Counted from the first letter of the stretch, positions 32,930 to 42,448 are shown. The stretch is 64,000 nt of DNA from Adhaeribacter terrigena (GCF_016623615.1 NZ_JAEHFX010000007.1:1-64000), one strand, 5' to 3'. Made by a program: numbers and translations. The notes: generated by a model from the sequence alone, not told the origin.

Positions 32930-35251
32930 ATGGTTTTCAAACGCTTACAATTTTATTTCTGCGGCCTTGTTTTGCTGCTTGTCTGGTCTGCCGCGCCGGC
33001 CCAAACGCAATATACGGTAAGTGGTACCCTGCGTGATGCCAGCACCCGAGAACCGCTGATCGGGGCTACCGCCATGATCGCTGCTTTAAACAAAGGCGCT
33101 ACCACCGACCTTCAGGGAAATTACGCTTTTTCGGTTCCGGAGGGCAGCTACACCATTCAGTTTTCTTACTTAGGTTACCAGACTATTTCGCGCGAGATTG
33201 CAGTTACTAAAGATCTGGAATTGCAGATAGCGCTGTCTGCTTCTGAAAACCAGTTACAGGAAGTGGTAATCGAAGCCGGAAACCTGAACGAAAAGCTGCG
33301 GACCACGCAAATGAGCGTAGAAAACCTGACCACCCGCGAAGCGAAACTGCTGCCGGCCTTATTTGGCGAAGTGGACCTGATAAAGGTGCTGCAGCTGAAA
33401 CCCGGCGTGCAAAGCGGCGGCGAAGGAACCAGCGGCTTGTACGTGCGCGGCGGGGGCGCAGATCAGAATCTGTTTTTAGTGGATGGCGCTACGGTTTACA
33501 ACGCTTCGCATTTATTTGGCTTCTTCAGTATTTTTAATCCTGATGCGGTGCACAGCGTGGACCTTTACAAAGGGGGGTTTCCGGCGCAATACGGTGGCCG
33601 GCTTTCGAGCGTGGTAGATATAAACATGCGCGAAGGCAACAAGCAGCATTATGTAACGAGCGGCGGCATCGGGCTGATCGCTTCGCGGGTTACCGTAGAG
33701 GGCCCGATCCAGAAAAACCGTTCGTCGTTTCTGCTTTCCGGGCGCCGCACGTATTTCGATGTTTTTACCCGCAAATACAATGATATAAACGAGGGCAAAA
33801 AAGATTTCGACCCGATCCCGGATTATTATTTCTATGATTTTAACGGCAAAGCCAGCTTCGAGATCGGCGAAAAAGACAAGCTTTTCTTTACCGGCTATTT
33901 CGGCAACGATGTGTTTGGGTTCCAGAGCCCTTCGGGTTTCAACTTCGATTTTAAATGGGGGAATAAAGTGGGGGCTTTGCGCTGGAATCACCAGTTTTCG
34001 CCGAAATTCTTTACCAATACCACTGTTTCCGTTTCCGATTACCAGTATAATATCACGAACAAAGTTGCCAACCGCAGCTTTAATTTAGGTTCCAGCATTC
34101 GCGATTATAGTTTCCGTTCTGATTCCGATCTTTTGCTCGACAGTGCCCATACACTTAAATTCGGCGCTTCGGCAACCCATCATAATTTTGGCGTAGGGCG
34201 GTTAAGTGGCGGGACTTCCGATGGAACCGTGGCCTTTAATTCGGAAGTGGCGCATACGGGCACGGAATTCGGCGTTTATATTTCCGACGATTTTAATGTA
34301 AACAGCCGGCTGGCTTTGAATTACGGCGTGCGGCTTTCGGGTTTTGCGAAAGATACCAGTGTGTTTTTTGGCCTGGAACCGCGGTTTTCGGCCCGCTACA
34401 ACCTTACCGAATCGCTGAGTCTGAAAGGCAGTTACACGCGCATGGTGCAGTATGTGCATTTGGTTACCAATTCGGGTGCGAGTTTGCCTACTGATGTGTG
34501 GTATCCTTCCAACAACATTGTAAAACCGCAGCTTTCGAACCAGGTGGCCGTGGGCGTAACCAAACTTTTCGGGCAGGGCAGGTTTTTGTTCAGCAACGAA
34601 GTTTATTATAAATGGATGAACCGCCAGATCGATTTCCGGGATGGTGCCCAGCTTTTTGTGAACCCGAATCTGGATCAGGAATTTATTTTCGGCAAAGGCT
34701 ACAGCTATGGCAGCGAATTCTATTTCGAAAAGAAAACCGGCAAAACCACCGGCTGGCTGGGCTATACGCTTTCCTGGACCAACCGTAAATTCCCCGATAT
34801 TAACCAGGGCAAGATCTTCCCTACCCGTTTCGACCGTCGCCACGACGTTACGTTTGTGGTTTTACACCAGCTCAACAAACGCCTGAACCTGACCGGCAGC
34901 TGGGTTTACGGCACGGGCAGTTCGTATTCGGTGCCGCTGGGTAAAACTGTTTTCCAGGATATTGCTTACGCCAATGTGCAATACGTACCGCTTTATCCGC
35001 AGGAACGCAATAATTACCGCATGGTGGCTTATCACCGTTTAGACCTGGGGATGGTTTATAAACTGAAACCGAAACGCGGCGAATCGGACCTGACGTTCAG
35101 TATTTACAACGTTTATAACCGTAAAAACCCGTATTTTATTTACATCGATGCCATTGAGAACGGCGACGAAACCAAGATCCTGGGCTTCCGGGCAAAACAG
35201 GTTTCGTTGTTTCCGGTAATCCCGGCCGTAACCTATAATTTTAAATTCTGA
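32930..35251 (+). CDS. TonB-dependent outer-membrane receptor with CarboxypepD_reg-like N-domain
   Basis: 773 residues. A signal peptide (to about APAQTQ, residue 27) is followed by a carboxypeptidase-regulatory-like beta domain (28-105, YTVSGTLRDASTREPLIGATAMI), a plug domain (about 125-230, GGGADQNLFLVDGATVYN) and a 22-strand-type barrel ending in the aromatic VTYNFKF. This is a DUF4249-partnered receptor rather than a classical SusC: shorter, and without the SusC signature. Its stop codon shares a base with the ATG of the DUF4249 lipoprotein, so the two are translationally coupled. Ligand unknown. Confidence 0.92.
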   Translation: MVFKRLQFYFCGLVLLLVWSAAPAQTQYTVSGTLRDASTREPLIGATAMIAALNKGATTDLQGNYAFSVPEGSYTIQFSYLGYQTISREIAVTKDLELQIALSASENQLQEVVIEAGNLNEKLRTTQMSVENLTTREAKLLPALFGEVDLIKVLQLKPGVQSGGEGTSGLYVRGGGADQNLFLVDGATVYNASHLFGFFSIFNPDAVHSVDLYKGGFPAQYGGRLSSVVDINMREGNKQHYVTSGGIGLIASRVTVEGPIQKNRSSFLLSGRRTYFDVFTRKYNDINEGKKDFDPIPDYYFYDFNGKASFEIGEKDKLFFTGYFGNDVFGFQSPSGFNFDFKWGNKVGALRWNHQFSPKFFTNTTVSVSDYQYNITNKVANRSFNLGSSIRDYSFRSDSDLLLDSAHTLKFGASATHHNFGVGRLSGGTSDGTVAFNSEVAHTGTEFGVYISDDFNVNSRLALNYGVRLSGFAKDTSVFFGLEPRFSARYNLTESLSLKGSYTRMVQYVHLVTNSGASLPTDVWYPSNNIVKPQLSNQVAVGVTKLFGQGRFLFSNEVYYKWMNRQIDFRDGAQLFVNPNLDQEFIFGKGYSYGSEFYFEKKTGKTTGWLGYTLSWTNRKFPDINQGKIFPTRFDRRHDVTFVVLHQLNKRLNLTGSWVYGTGSSYSVPLGKTVFQDIAYANVQYVPLYPQERNNYRMVAYHRLDLGMVYKLKPKRGESDLTFSIYNVYNRKNPYFIYIDAIENGDETKILGFRAKQVSLFPVIPAVTYNFKF

Positions 35252-36069
35252 TGCTGCGCCTGAACCGACTTTTTACCTTGATTTTGATAGCGTTTTCATC
35301 GGCATTTTCGGGCTGCGACATGGATAAGGAAATTGACCTGAACCTGCCCGAATTTGAAAGCCAGATAACCGTAGAATGCTACCTGGAACCCGGCAAACCA
35401 TACCGCGCCACCATTACCGAAAGCACCAGTTATTTCGGCCGGCCGGAACCCATTTTAGTGCCCGATGCTACCGTAATTATTACGCACAACGGCAAAGCCG
35501 ACACGCTGCTTTTTAAACCAGGCTATGACTCTGATGTACGCAAAATTTACACGCATTTTTCGGAAACCGTTGTGACTGGAAATCCGGGGGATGCGTATTC
35601 GCTGGAAGTTTTTGATTCGCGCGGGCGGCGGGTTACCGGCTTTACCAGGTTTATGCCAACGGTTCCGCTCGATTCGGTTGAATGGAGTATGAACGATGAA
35701 CGCTCCATATCGTTGCTGGCTAAATTTACGGACAACGGCAGCCAGGAAGATTTTTATCGGTTCACGGTGCACCAGGACAGCCTTTCGGACCAGAAACGAA
35801 CACACGATTTTTACAGCAACGACCGGCTTTATAATGGACAGAAATATGCCTTTGGCACTTCCTACCGCTTTTCCCCTGACGACACGGTTTTTGTAACCCT
35901 GTACCACCTGGAGCCGCAGTATTATGTTTTTTTAAATACGATGGATGATGCGCAGGATGCGAACGGCAACCCGTTTGCGCAGCCAATTGCTTTGAAATCT
36001 ACCGTACAGGGCGGTATCGGGGTTTTTGCAACGCTTTCTTTTGACCGGAAAAGGGTGATTTTGAAGTAG
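35251..36069 (+). CDS. DUF4249 family outer-membrane-associated lipoprotein
   Basis: 272 residues with a lipoprotein signal peptide (FTLILIAFSSAFSGC, lipobox Cys24) followed by the DUF4249 signature DKEIDLNLPEFESQITVECYLEPGKPYRATITES. DUF4249 genes regularly follow this class of TonB receptor and probably provide a surface ligand-binding lid, analogous to SusD. Start ATG overlaps the receptor TGA (ATGA-type). Unusually, a full copy of the 29-bp element is embedded in the signal-peptide coding region at 35268-35296. Confidence 0.85.
   Translation: MLRLNRLFTLILIAFSSAFSGCDMDKEIDLNLPEFESQITVECYLEPGKPYRATITESTSYFGRPEPILVPDATVIITHNGKADTLLFKPGYDSDVRKIYTHFSETVVTGNPGDAYSLEVFDSRGRRVTGFTRFMPTVPLDSVEWSMNDERSISLLAKFTDNGSQEDFYRFTVHQDSLSDQKRTHDFYSNDRLYNGQKYAFGTSYRFSPDDTVFVTLYHLEPQYYVFLNTMDDAQDANGNPFAQPIALKSTVQGGIGVFATLSFDRKRVILK
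35268..35296 (+). repeat. 29-bp bipartite element inside a coding sequence
   Basis: ACTTTTT-N13-TAGCGTTTT within the signal-peptide codons of the DUF4249 gene. The only good in-gene copy I found. Confidence 0.6.
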
Positions 36070-36127
36070 GTTGTTTTATTCTATTCAGAGTAGAAACGAA
36101 CAAGCATTTGGCCTTTCGGTATTAACG

Positions 36128-36156
36128 ACTTTTTTGGCTTAAAAACATAGCGTTTT
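36128..36156 (+). repeat. 29-bp bipartite element
   Basis: ACTTTTT-N13-TAGCGTTTT between the DUF4249 stop and the phosphorylase terminator. Confidence 0.8.
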
Positions 36157-36268
36157 TTTATCAACCCGACTTCATTTCTAATACAATTCCTCGAAGCTAA
36201 ATCGGAACTGAATGGTTGGAACGTTATCCGTTTTAGGTTAGGTATTTTGCCGGCGCTTCCACCAAACA

Positions 36269-36300
36269 AAAAGCCCGGAACAAAATATGCTCCGGGCTTT
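36269..36300 (-). terminator. Intrinsic terminator of purine nucleoside phosphorylase gene
   Basis: AAAGCCCGGA (36270-36279) pairs with TCCGGGCTTT (36291-36300); on the minus strand the stem ends in T5. Confidence 0.8.
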
Positions 36301-36316
36301 CTGTAATTTTCAATTT

Positions 36317-37147
36317 CTATTGATTGCTGGTTTTAGGCTGGCGTTCGATGAGGCTTTTGATGAGCAGCGTCATGCGGGGTTCGGCTTTGGCAGCAGCTTC
36401 CAGAATATCGAGCAGAATTACCTTTTTGATCTTGCCGGGCACGCACATATCGGTAATTACCGAAACGGCAAAGCAAGGCAAACCCATGTGGCGGGCGGCA
36501 ATAATTTCCGGAACGGTGCTCATACCCACGGCATCAGCGCCGATCAGACCTAAATAACGGTATTCGGCTTTGGTTTCGAGCATAGGTCCGGGTACGCTTA
36601 CGTATACGCCAAACTGCAACGCAATTTCTTCTTCCTTGCTGATGATCTTTGCCAGGTGGATGAGTTCTTCGTCGTAGGGTTCGCTCATATCCGGGAAACG
36701 CGGCCCGAGTTCATCCAGGTTTTTACCGATGAGCGGGTTGGTTGGCTGCAAATTGATGTGATCGGTAATCACCATCAGATCGGAAGTATTGTATTCCGGG
36801 TTCAGGCCACCGGCGGCGTTAGAAACGAATAATTTCTGAATACCCAGCATTTTCATGATGCGCACCGGGTAAGCAACCTGTTCCATGGTATAGCCTTCGT
36901 AATAATGAAAACGCCCCTGCATTACAATAACTTTGCGGCCGGCAAGCTCCCCTAAGATCAGTTTCCCCGAATGGCTTTCTACCGTAGAAACCGGGAAAAA
37001 GGGAATTTCGTCGTAAGGAATCGTGTCATAAATAACCAGGTCGTTTACCAGGGCGCCAAGGCCGGTACCTAAAATAATACCAAATTCCGGCATAAATTCT
37101 CCGGCCCGGTTCTGCAAATAAGCTACTGTTTCAAAGTATTGCTGCAT
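36317..37147 (-). CDS. punA: Purine-nucleoside phosphorylase
   Basis: 276 residues from the ATG at 37145-37147, which begins at the first helix (MQQYFETVAYLQNR). A longer frame to 37225 adds unconserved residues. Motifs of the trimeric (PNP-I) family: FGIILGTGLGAL (22-33), GRFHYYEGYT (phosphate site), VSNAAGGLNPEY, and GMSTVPEIIAARHMGL with the purine-binding loop. Cleaves inosine and guanosine (and deoxy forms) by phosphorolysis in cytoplasmic purine salvage. Single-gene transcript. Confidence 0.92.
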   Translation of the reverse strand: MQQYFETVAYLQNRAGEFMPEFGIILGTGLGALVNDLVIYDTIPYDEIPFFPVSTVESHSGKLILGELAGRKVIVMQGRFHYYEGYTMEQVAYPVRIMKMLGIQKLFVSNAAGGLNPEYNTSDLMVITDHINLQPTNPLIGKNLDELGPRFPDMSEPYDEELIHLAKIISKEEEIALQFGVYVSVPGPMLETKAEYRYLGLIGADAVGMSTVPEIIAARHMGLPCFAVSVITDMCVPGKIKKVILLDILEAAAKAEPRMTLLIKSLIERQPKTSNQ

Positions 37148-37222
37148 GGTGGTTCTCTTTTTTATGCGAAGGTAAAACCTTGCTCCTAAATTTAAAGGAT
37201 AATTTATCGGTTTTATAACAAA

Positions 37223-37262
37223 CAAACCTCACAGGTTTCTTACGCCTGTGAGGTTTTATTTT
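37223..37262 (-). terminator. Hairpin between punA and sppA
   Basis: AAACCTCACAGG and CCTGTGAGGTTT around a 10-nt loop. It could terminate sppA on the minus strand, though the T-run there is interrupted. Confidence 0.6.
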
Positions 37263-37270
37263 TCAGAAGT

Positions 37271-37299
37271 AGTTTTTGCAGCTGAAACCCTACCGTTTT
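37271..37299 (+). repeat. 29-bp bipartite element
   Basis: AGTTTTT-N13-TACCGTTTT, downstream copy between the sppA stop and its hairpin. Confidence 0.8.
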
Positions 37300-37313
37300 A
37301 TAAGTTGGTTCTG

Positions 37314-37342
37314 AGTTTTCAGGCTGAAAAAGCTACCGTTTG
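37314..37342 (+). repeat. 29-bp bipartite element
   Basis: AGTTTTC-N13-TACCGTTTG, tandem with the previous copy and ending 4 bp from the sppA stop. Confidence 0.7.
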
Positions 37343-37345
37343 GGG

Positions 37346-39109
37346 TTACTGTATTTGCATTTCGAAAGGCAGGCGTGCCTGGATTCCGTTCAGGGTTTTT
37401 AGTTTCCGGATCATTTGCAGGTACCGGTAATTTTCGCCAAGTTCGGTTTCGATCATAGAAGCGCGGGCCTGATCCTGGAAACCGGACATTAATTGCTCCA
37501 TAAAACCTTTCTGAGCCGGTAAACGACGCACGCGGTAATCGCCTTCTTTTAGTTTGGCAGCAGCGGCGGCAAGTTTCACGGCATCGTCCAGGCCGCCAAA
37601 AACGTCAACCAAACCGTGTTGCTTGGCTTCTATACCTGACCACACGCGGCCGGAAGCTATTTTCTGCAATTCGGCAACCGGCATGTTTCTACCTTGGGCG
37701 GCTTTGGTGGTAAAGTCGGCGTAAATGCGCTCTACTTCGTGCTGAATGGTTTGTTTTTCGTAATCGGTCATGTCGCGGGTTACGGTTGGCACGTCGGAGA
37801 ATCTACCGGTCTTTACGCGGTCTACGGTTACGCCGATCTTGTTTTTCAGGAAATCTTCGAAGTTCGCCAGCACACCAAAAACGCCGATGCTGCCGGTAAT
37901 GGTGTTGGGGTGCGCCACAATGGTATCGCAGGCCATGGCCATGTAATAACCGCCGGAAGCTGCCACATCGCCCATGGAAGCAATTATTGGTTTTACTTTT
38001 TTGGTGAGCATCACTTCGCGCCACATCACATCGCTGGCCAGGGCACTGCCGCCACCGGAATTAATACGCAGCACCACAGCTTTCACTTTATCGTCTAAAC
38101 GGGCTTTGCGGATCGCTTCGGCGTATTTAGTGCCACCAATGTTGTCTTCGTCGCCGTCGCCGTCCACAATGTCGCCGGAAGCGTAGATTACCGCAATGCG
38201 GTTGCGGCCGCTTTCTTCGTCTTCAGGTTTTACTTTTTCATATTTTTTCAGGCTAATCAGGTTCAGCTCTTTTTTAAGTTCGGTACCGGTTTTCTTTTTC
38301 ATAAAATCCAGCGCTTCGTCGAAATAACCCAGATTCGTAACCAGGCCATATTTTAAAGCATCGTCGGCGTTGTGCACCAGCATAGAATCGGAAACGGCTT
38401 TCATTTTTTCGAACGGAAGCTTGCGGGATTTGGCAATATTCTGGAGCGCAAAGGTATTCAGGGAATTCAGGAAAGCAGTGGTTTGCAAACGGCTCGGTTC
38501 GCTCATTTTATCTAAGAAAAAAGGCTCTACGGCACTTTTAAACTCGCCCACTTTAAAGATATACGGCTGAATGTCAAGCTTTTCGAACATGCCTTTAAAG
38601 AACACCACTTCCGAGCTTAAACCGTTAAATTCCAGCGTTCCGGCCGGGTTCAGGTAAATTTTATCGGCTACGGAGTTGAGGTAATACGATTTTTCGGAAC
38701 ACAGATCGTTGTAAGCCACAATAAACTTACCCGACTTTTTAAAGTTCAGCAGTTCGTTGCGGATCTCTTCGAGCGTGGCCATTCCGGCCTGCACGCGCGT
38801 TACATCCAGGTAAATGCCTTTGATATTGGCATCGGTTTTGGCCTTGCGGATCGCATCTTTAATTTCCTGCAAACCCAGGTCGTTGCGCACCCCTACCATC
38901 GGAATACCCAGGTCGGTGAAAGGATCGTTGGTTTTACGTTCGGCAATCGGTTTATCGAGTTTCAGCTCCAGTACCGAATTTTCGTCGATAGAAACTTCTT
39001 TATCGGAGCTGGCTACCGATGCAATACCAATGAGCAGGATGAAGCCAATGAAAAAAAATAACAGCAGCCCGACAATGGTTGCTAATACATATTTAAAAAA
39101 TTGCCACAT
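37346..39109 (-). CDS. sppA: Signal peptide peptidase SppA, 67-kDa type
   Basis: 587 residues: one N-terminal membrane anchor (about 7-33) and two tandem ClpP-fold (S49) domains. The general-base lysine sits in the N-terminal domain (KVGEFKSAVEPF) and the nucleophile serine in the C-terminal domain (GDVAASGGYYMA), the arrangement of the long E. coli-type SppA. It degrades cleaved signal peptides in the inner membrane. Length is normal. Three 29-bp elements lie upstream and two downstream. Confidence 0.93.
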   Translation of the reverse strand: MWQFFKYVLATIVGLLLFFFIGFILLIGIASVASSDKEVSIDENSVLELKLDKPIAERKTNDPFTDLGIPMVGVRNDLGLQEIKDAIRKAKTDANIKGIYLDVTRVQAGMATLEEIRNELLNFKKSGKFIVAYNDLCSEKSYYLNSVADKIYLNPAGTLEFNGLSSEVVFFKGMFEKLDIQPYIFKVGEFKSAVEPFFLDKMSEPSRLQTTAFLNSLNTFALQNIAKSRKLPFEKMKAVSDSMLVHNADDALKYGLVTNLGYFDEALDFMKKKTGTELKKELNLISLKKYEKVKPEDEESGRNRIAVIYASGDIVDGDGDEDNIGGTKYAEAIRKARLDDKVKAVVLRINSGGGSALASDVMWREVMLTKKVKPIIASMGDVAASGGYYMAMACDTIVAHPNTITGSIGVFGVLANFEDFLKNKIGVTVDRVKTGRFSDVPTVTRDMTDYEKQTIQHEVERIYADFTTKAAQGRNMPVAELQKIASGRVWSGIEAKQHGLVDVFGGLDDAVKLAAAAAKLKEGDYRVRRLPAQKGFMEQLMSGFQDQARASMIETELGENYRYLQMIRKLKTLNGIQARLPFEMQIQ

Positions 39110-39181
39110 TTTGTTAAAGATTAATTTTTAATTTTTAATGAATAATGAATCGCGGATTTTACAGATTTAAGGATCTCGCGT

Positions 39182-39210
39182 AGTTTTACGGGTGTAAAGC
39201 AAAGCGTTTT
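39182..39210 (+). repeat. 29-bp bipartite element (variant)
   Basis: AGTTTTA-N13-AAGCGTTTT; the T of TA is lost. Confidence 0.55.
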
Positions 39211-39245
39211 TAATCGCTGCGTTTTAGGATTAAATGATTTCGCTG

Positions 39246-39274
39246 CGTTTTTTAGCCTGAAAGTATACCGTTTT
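39246..39274 (+). repeat. 29-bp bipartite element
   Basis: CGTTTTT-N13-TACCGTTTT with consensus middle TAGCCTGAAAGTA. Confidence 0.7.
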
Positions 39275-39302
39275 CGATAAATCAAATTAAATGATTTCGC
39301 TG

Positions 39303-39331
39303 AGTTTTAACATCTGAAAGTATAGCGTTTC
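39303..39331 (+). repeat. 29-bp bipartite element
   Basis: AGTTTTA-N13-TAGCGTTTC. Confidence 0.65.
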
Positions 39332-39438
39332 GGAGAAATTCAGCAGCATTATTTTCTGCCTTCAGTACTTCGCTTTGCAATTTCAGCCATAAAATTAACG
39401 AATAACAATATTAATCATTATTCATTAATCCTTAACCA

Positions 39439-40707
39439 TTAATAGCCGTACTTTTCGCCCCACATGTTACGCAGGTTTTTACGCATTTCGTTTTCGCGCG
39501 GGTTGTTTCCGGGGTCAAATAAAACCGTATTTTTCAGGGCATCGGGCAGAAATTCCTGCACCACAAAATTACCGTCGTAATCGTGCGAATACTTATAATT
39601 CTGGCCGTAACCTTGCTCTTTCATGAGTTTGGAAGGCGCATTGCGCAAATGCATGGGCACCGGTAAATTTCCCTGTTCACGCACCAGTTTCTGGGCATTG
39701 CGAATGGCCATATAAGCTGCATTGCTTTTGGGTGAAGAAGCCAGGTAAATGGTGGTTTGCGAAAGTAAAATATCGCTTTCCGGGTAACCAATTACCGATA
39801 CGGCCTGGAAACAATCGTTGGCCATGACCATGGCAGTCGGGTTGGCGTTACCAATGTCTTCGGAAGCTAAAATGAGCAAGCGCCGGGCAATGAATTTCAC
39901 GTCTTCGCCGCCTTCAATCATGCGCGCCAGCCAGTAAACGGCCGCATTGGGATCGGAGCCGCGAATGGATTTGATAAAAGCCGAAATAATATCGTAATGC
40001 ATTTCGCCGCTTTTATCGTAGAGCACCACGTTCTGCTGCGCGATCTGTTTCACCCATTCGTCGGTAATAACTACTTCTTCCGAATTGGTACCTTCTACTA
40101 CAATCTCAAGTAAATTGAGCAGTTTCCGCGCATCGCCGCCCGAAATATTGAGCAACGCTTCGTATTCCTGCACGGTTACTTTCTTCTTTTTCAGGTACAC
40201 ATCGTTCGCCAGCGCATTTTCTACCAGCGCGATGAGTTCTTCTTTAGTTAAATGCTTCAGCACGTAAACCTGCGAACGCGATAACAAAGCCGAGATCACC
40301 TCGAACGAAGGGTTCTCGGTGGTGGCACCAATCAAGGTTACAATGCCTTTTTCCACCGCGTTCAGCAAGGCATCCTGCTGCGATTTGCTGAAGCGGTGAA
40401 TCTCGTCGATAAACAGAATGGTTCCAGGGCGGCTTTTGGCTTTTTCAATAACTTCCCGGATATCTTTTACGCCGGCATTTATTGCACTGATAGCCGTAAA
40501 AGGCAATTTCAATTGCGAGGCGATGATATTGGCGAGCGTCGTTTTTCCCACGCCCGGCGGCCCCCAGAGAATAATGCTCGGGATCATGCCCGACTGGATA
40601 TAGCGGCGCAAAACGCCGTTTTCGCCCACCAAATGCTGTTGCCCGGCAAACTGATCCAGGTTGTGCGGGCGCATGCGTTCGGCCAATGGTATTTTAGGTT
40701 GGTTCAT
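39439..40707 (-). CDS. rarA: Replication-associated recombination protein A (RarA/MgsA)
   Basis: 422 residues from the ATG at 40705-40707 (MNQPKIPLAERMRPHNLDQFAGQQHLVG). The upstream extension to 40761 is not conserved-looking. AAA+ clamp-loader-like core: Walker A GPPGVGKTT (49-57), Walker B LFIDEIHRF, sensor 1 in GATTENPSFEV. A C-terminal tetramerisation domain carries GYPESDILLSQTTIYLASSPKSN. RarA acts at stalled replication forks with SSB. Single-gene transcript. Confidence 0.94.
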   Translation of the reverse strand: MNQPKIPLAERMRPHNLDQFAGQQHLVGENGVLRRYIQSGMIPSIILWGPPGVGKTTLANIIASQLKLPFTAISAINAGVKDIREVIEKAKSRPGTILFIDEIHRFSKSQQDALLNAVEKGIVTLIGATTENPSFEVISALLSRSQVYVLKHLTKEELIALVENALANDVYLKKKKVTVQEYEALLNISGGDARKLLNLLEIVVEGTNSEEVVITDEWVKQIAQQNVVLYDKSGEMHYDIISAFIKSIRGSDPNAAVYWLARMIEGGEDVKFIARRLLILASEDIGNANPTAMVMANDCFQAVSVIGYPESDILLSQTTIYLASSPKSNAAYMAIRNAQKLVREQGNLPVPMHLRNAPSKLMKEQGYGQNYKYSHDYDGNFVVQEFLPDALKNTVLFDPGNNPRENEMRKNLRNMWGEKYGY

Positions 40708-40986
40708 GCTGAAAGGATGGTTAATGAACTCACGATTAAGGTTAATTGCATCATGAGCCAATAAAATGGTAGTGCTTATACGCAGGATACAAATATCGGA
40801 ATATTTGGAATGATTGAATTAGAGAATGTTGGAATTGAGGAAATATGAGAATTTAAAAATCAGAGATGCGGTAAAGTTTTGCTGTTTTACTCTACAGGTT
40901 AAAACCCGTAGAGCAGTAGCGTTTCCATATTCCTGCATGCAATCATTTCCCTATTCATTCAATCTCTAATTCCATCATTAAAAACC

Positions 40987-40994
40987 TATCTTTG
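40987..40994 (+). promoter_or_regulatory. Bacteroidota -7 promoter element for the EamA gene
   Basis: TATCTTTG followed by CGG, 21 bp before the start codon; matches TAnnTTTG. The -33 box is unclear. Confidence 0.5.
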
Positions 40995-41014
40995 CGGCCT
41001 TTCTTTAGCAGTAC

Positions 41015-41890
41015 ATGAATCAGCAATTAAAAGTACACCTGGCGCTTTTCAGCGTGGCGCTTATTTACGCGGCCAATTACAGCATTGCCAAAACCGTAAT
41101 GCCGGAATTTGTAAAGCCTTTCGGGTTGATCGTGATAAGAGTAGTATCGGCGGCAATATTTTTCGGTTTCTTATCGCGCTTTGTGGTGAAGGAAAAAATT
41201 ACCGGCCGCGCCGATAATATCCGGTCGGTTTTGTGTGGAATTACAGGCATTGCGGTAAACCAGCTGTTCTTTTTCGGTGGCCTGAACCTCACCTCTCCTA
41301 TTCACGCTTCGCTCATCATGGTTATTACGCCGGTAATTGTGTTGCTGATGTCTGCGATTTTGCTCAGAACACCAATTCGCTGGCTGAGTTCGCTGGGTAT
41401 TTTTGTGGCTGGTGCCGGTGCCATGCTGCTCATTTCCGGCAGCGGGAAAGAAGCCGGCGGCAGCAGCGTGATCGGCGACATTTACATTCTTTTGAATGCG
41501 GTTTCTTATGGTATTTACCTGGTTTTGGTAGCCCCGCTCATGCAGAAGTACAAAGCTATAACTATAGTAAGCCGCATATTTTTCGTAGGCGCAATTATTG
41601 TAATACCATTTGGTTACGACCAGGTTTTAGCCGCCGACTGGCAGCATTTACCCGCGCAGGTTTGGCTGGCTATTGTGTTTATGGTGGTAGCGGTAACGTT
41701 TCTTACGTATCTGTTTAATGCCTGGGCCTTGCGATTTGCTACCCCAAGTTTGCTGGGCGTGTACATTTACCTGCAACCGGTTCTGGCTATTCTTATTGCT
41801 GTTTTTCTGGGCCAGGATGTTTTCACGCTGGAAAAAGGGCTGTATGCTTTACTGATCTTTATCGGGGTATTCCTGGTGAGCAGAAAGTGA
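41015..41890 (+). CDS. EamA/DMT family transporter
   Basis: 291 residues with ten transmembrane helices in two EamA repeats (about 5-140 and 155-288). Typical patterns are YAANYSIAKTVMPEF at TM1, PIHASLIMVITPVIVLLMS in the first repeat and PSLLGVYIYLQPVLAILIAVFLGQD in the second. Family members export amino acids, metabolites or drugs; the substrate cannot be read here. Solitary gene. Confidence 0.87.
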   Translation: MNQQLKVHLALFSVALIYAANYSIAKTVMPEFVKPFGLIVIRVVSAAIFFGFLSRFVVKEKITGRADNIRSVLCGITGIAVNQLFFFGGLNLTSPIHASLIMVITPVIVLLMSAILLRTPIRWLSSLGIFVAGAGAMLLISGSGKEAGGSSVIGDIYILLNAVSYGIYLVLVAPLMQKYKAITIVSRIFFVGAIIVIPFGYDQVLAADWQHLPAQVWLAIVFMVVAVTFLTYLFNAWALRFATPSLLGVYIYLQPVLAILIAVFLGQDVFTLEKGLYALLIFIGVFLVSRK

Positions 41891-42013
41891 AAAAACCGCA
41901 CGTTAAAAATGCTGAACCTGACAAATGTTGCGCTACCTGCTACAACGTTTCAGGTTTAAAGGTTGAATAATAAACGGAAAATAAAGTGCTGGCTTTTTAT
42001 TCAGCGGAAAGCT

Positions 42014-42047
42014 GACGTTTCTTTAGCCCGGACGTTTCTTTAGCCCG
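42014..42047 (+). repeat. Perfect 17-bp tandem duplication
   Basis: GACGTTTCTTTAGCCCG occurs twice back to back. Confidence 0.9.
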
Positions 42048-42117
42048 GTAGTAATTTCCATTTCCAGAAGCTTCGTTTCAACCGCCAGACTACCAGAAGT
42101 TATTTCATAAATTTTAA

Positions 42118-42160
42118 TATCAACGTAGCGTAGGATTTAAACCTTACGCTACGGTTATAT
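42118..42160. repeat. Imperfect inverted repeat/hairpin
   Basis: CGTAGCGTAGG and CCTTACGCTACG around ATTTAAA, extended outward by AATAT and ATATT. Possibly the terminator of the EamA gene or a remnant of a small mobile repeat. Confidence 0.5.
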
Positions 42161-42224
42161 TAAAAAGCAATAAGCTAACCGGAGCCCGCGCCCGACTCTT
42201 TAATAGAAAGCTTCTAAAAATCGA

Positions 42225-42253
42225 AAAACGCTATACTTTTCCGGCTAAAAACT
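42225..42253 (-). repeat. 29-bp bipartite element
   Basis: AAAACGCTA-N13-AAAAACT. Confidence 0.75.
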
Positions 42254-42348
42254 CATACTGCCCGCTTCACCTTTTAAGGCGGAAAAGAATATAATTCACG
42301 CCGATCTATCGAATAACTATAAGCTCTCTGCTTTTAAGATCAACTCCT

Positions 42349-42377
42349 AAAACGCTATGGTTTAAGCCTTAAAAAGT
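42349..42377 (-). repeat. 29-bp bipartite element
   Basis: AAAACGCTA-N13-AAAAAGT. Confidence 0.8.
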
Positions 42378-42448
42378 AATAACCGGTGTGTATCAAAATA
42401 GTTTTTTGATTGCAAAACCTTGACGTCTTGCAATCAACCGGAAACAAA

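Larger units (their letters stand above)
39110..39438. other. Intergenic region with three 29-bp elements
   Basis: No gene. Three elements in the same orientation at 39182-39210, 39246-39274 and 39303-39331, roughly 60 bp apart, as in the cluster at 3036-3194. Confidence 0.6.
41891..42448. other. Intergenic region with hairpins and repeats
   Basis: No gene. It contains a perfect 17-bp tandem duplication (42014-42047), a long imperfect inverted repeat (42118-42160), two 29-bp elements (42225-42253, 42349-42377) and a hairpin at 42407-42436. Confidence 0.6.
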
